Positions 5,065 to 5,702 of a stretch of 5,702 nt of DNA are shown in pieces. The notes under the pieces were generated by a model, which saw only the letters and a list, made by a program, of their open reading frames with translations, was not told where the DNA came from and did not search any database. The stretch's first letter is position 1; each line of letters opens with the position of its first letter. Made by a program: the position numbers and the translations under genes. This DNA comes from Congregibacter sp. (lineage in GTDB: Bacteria > Pseudomonadota > Gammaproteobacteria > Pseudomonadales > Halieaceae). The stretch spans positions 1 through 5,702 of the forward strand of contig JACETJ010000100.1 in NCBI GenBank assembly GCA_013911345.1, given 5' to 3'.

Positions 5065-5702
5065 GTTGTTCTCCATAACCTGCGCTACGACATTGGCGTT
5101 TTACGTGCTGCAGGAATTTACTATTCCAAGAGGTATGCACCTCATTACTGTCCACCCAGTACATCACAAATTCGGGGAGCAGGGCTCGGGCATCAGTTTC
5201 TTTGATGCCTGCCAACCGCAACGTCTCATAGACTGATGCATCGGGCTGCCAGTTGCGAGGTATCCGCGTGGGTTCGGTACTGTGATGCATCTGGCTGGTG
5301 TGCTTGAGCCAACGCCGGCGCACATGTTCGACGAAGCGGCTATTGACCTCTCTTGGCGGTCCGCCACGCTCGCTCCAGTAGAGGATGAACTCTGCTCGTA
5401 CCGACTCCGCAAACACAATATCGATGCCTGCTTGAGCCAAGATGTCGAGCGCGTCGTGGCTGGGTGTCCAGTCCCGCCCAAAAGGTGGCGGGGAGGTTAT
5501 CTCAAATGCGTGCGCTGCCGGTTGCTTTGCTTGTTGCGCCTGGCTGTCGCGCCAGCACGTGAGTATATGTTGCCGAAACTGAGTGTCAGCCTCACTCCCT
5601 TGTGAGGGGAAAAACGCGTGTGTGGCGGCGTCAATGAACGATCTCGGGATCCCGTGATTGAGCACCAGTAGTTCCAATAACGCATCGCTGGGCTGCCAGT
5701 CA
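4967..5702 (-). CDS. Protein with three tandem DnaT-like ssDNA-binding domains, 5' end outside window
   Basis: The frame is open through the right edge, so the N terminus is missing; 244 residues are visible, numbered here from the edge. Three related units occur. Unit 1 (1-51) begins DWQPSDALLELL. Unit 2 (76-131) begins RDWTPSHDALDIL and contains AGIDIVFAESVRAEFILYW and NSRFVEHVRRRW. Unit 3 (149-205) begins RNWQPDASVYETL and contains AGIKETDARALLPEFVMYW and SWNSKFLQHVKR. The shared pattern WxP...L...GI...F..YW...NS+F..HV+R is that of the C-terminal ssDNA-binding domain of the primosomal protein DnaT. The tail (206-244) is Gly/Ser/Asp-rich and lies in the overlap with the next gene. In E. coli dnaT sits directly before the loader gene dnaC; here the DnaT-like gene directly precedes a lambda-P-like loader. 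It may be the lambda-O-side partner called dopC in the literature, which would predict an O-type winged helix beyond the window. That is inference. Confidence 0.8.
   Translation of the reverse strand, partial: DWQPSDALLELLVLNHGIPRSFIDAATHAFFPSQGSEADTQFRQHILTCWRDSQAQQAKQPAAHAFEITSPPPFGRDWTPSHDALDILAQAGIDIVFAESVRAEFILYWSERGGPPREVNSRFVEHVRRRWLKHTSQMHHSTEPTRIPRNWQPDASVYETLRLAGIKETDARALLPEFVMYWVDSNEVHTSWNSKFLQHVKRQCRSAGYGEQHGGETGRGGAGGGHRSKDRSLSDDLTDTSWAN
5071..5074 (-). promoter_or_regulatory. Shine-Dalgarno that sets the lambda-P-like start at 5064
   Basis: On the minus strand GGAG (5074-5071) is followed by the six-base spacer AACAAC and ATG 5064-5062. The alternative ATG at 5076 overlaps this GGAG and has only GCAGG two bases upstream. 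The site lies inside the end of the DnaT-like gene, so translation of the pair is likely coupled. Confidence 0.65.

Noticed and set aside
5065..5076. ATG 5076 as the start of the lambda-P-like gene
   Set aside because: It gives only four more residues, and its upstream GCAGG is just two bases away, whereas ATG 5064 has GGAG at six bases. It remains possible.
5164..5481. Second minus-strand frame overlapping the DnaT-like gene
   Set aside because: Its product is Ser/Arg-rich without domain signature, while the alternative frame carries two clear DnaT-type units over the same bases.
5675..5677. TTG at 5677 as the true start of the DnaT-like gene
   Set aside because: The frame continues open to the window edge and upstream codons read DWQPSDAL, the conserved beginning of a DnaT-type unit, so the real start is outside the window.
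4387..5702. An active prophage
   Set aside because: Only O/P-side replication genes are seen, with no integrase, repressor, attachment repeats or structural genes, and base composition is similar to the neighbours. The region right of the window would need to be seen to exclude it fully.

Overview
The window is ordinary-looking gammaproteobacterial chromosome carrying a conserved ribosomal-protein/replicative-helicase block, followed by an unusual replication-initiation module on the opposite strand. The gene order, with a DUF2232-type membrane gene between rpsR and rplI and no priB between rpsF and rpsR, is the order I know from Pseudomonas-like genomes rather than enterics. The proteins read as gammaproteobacterial throughout. 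A Cellvibrionales-like or related marine lineage is my guess and is not proven by the sequence.

Plus strand, left to right: the last 45 codons of rlmB (23S rRNA 2'-O-methyltransferase); a candidate sigma70 promoter with a GC-rich discriminator; a structured rpsF leader in which the Shine-Dalgarno can pair with an upstream anti-SD-like stretch around a hairpin; rpsF (S6); rpsR (S18); a polytopic DUF2232-like membrane protein; rplI (L9); a 185-base gap with a GC-rich hairpin and a possible promoter; dnaB from a TTG start; and a stand-alone histidine phosphotransfer (HPt) protein where alr would often sit.

Minus strand, convergent with the HPt gene: a gene cut by the right edge that encodes at least three tandem DnaT-type ssDNA-binding domains. 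Its 3' end overlaps by 98 bases the start of a second gene whose product resembles the helicase loader P of phage lambda along most of its length. No integrase, capsid or other phage gene is visible, so this looks like a domesticated phage replication pair beside the chromosomal dnaB. It fits my memory of a published proposal (Brezellec and colleagues, 2017) that lambda O/P-derived genes, named dopC and dopE, replace DciA or DnaC as helicase matchmakers in some bacteria. The assignment to that pair is inference from sequence and context.

Functionally the window couples translation (S6, S18, L9, RlmB) with replication (DnaB and its putative loader and ssDNA-binding partner). The most notable item is the DnaT-like/lambda-P-like pair; next are the self-contained rpsF leader structure and the orphan HPt gene.
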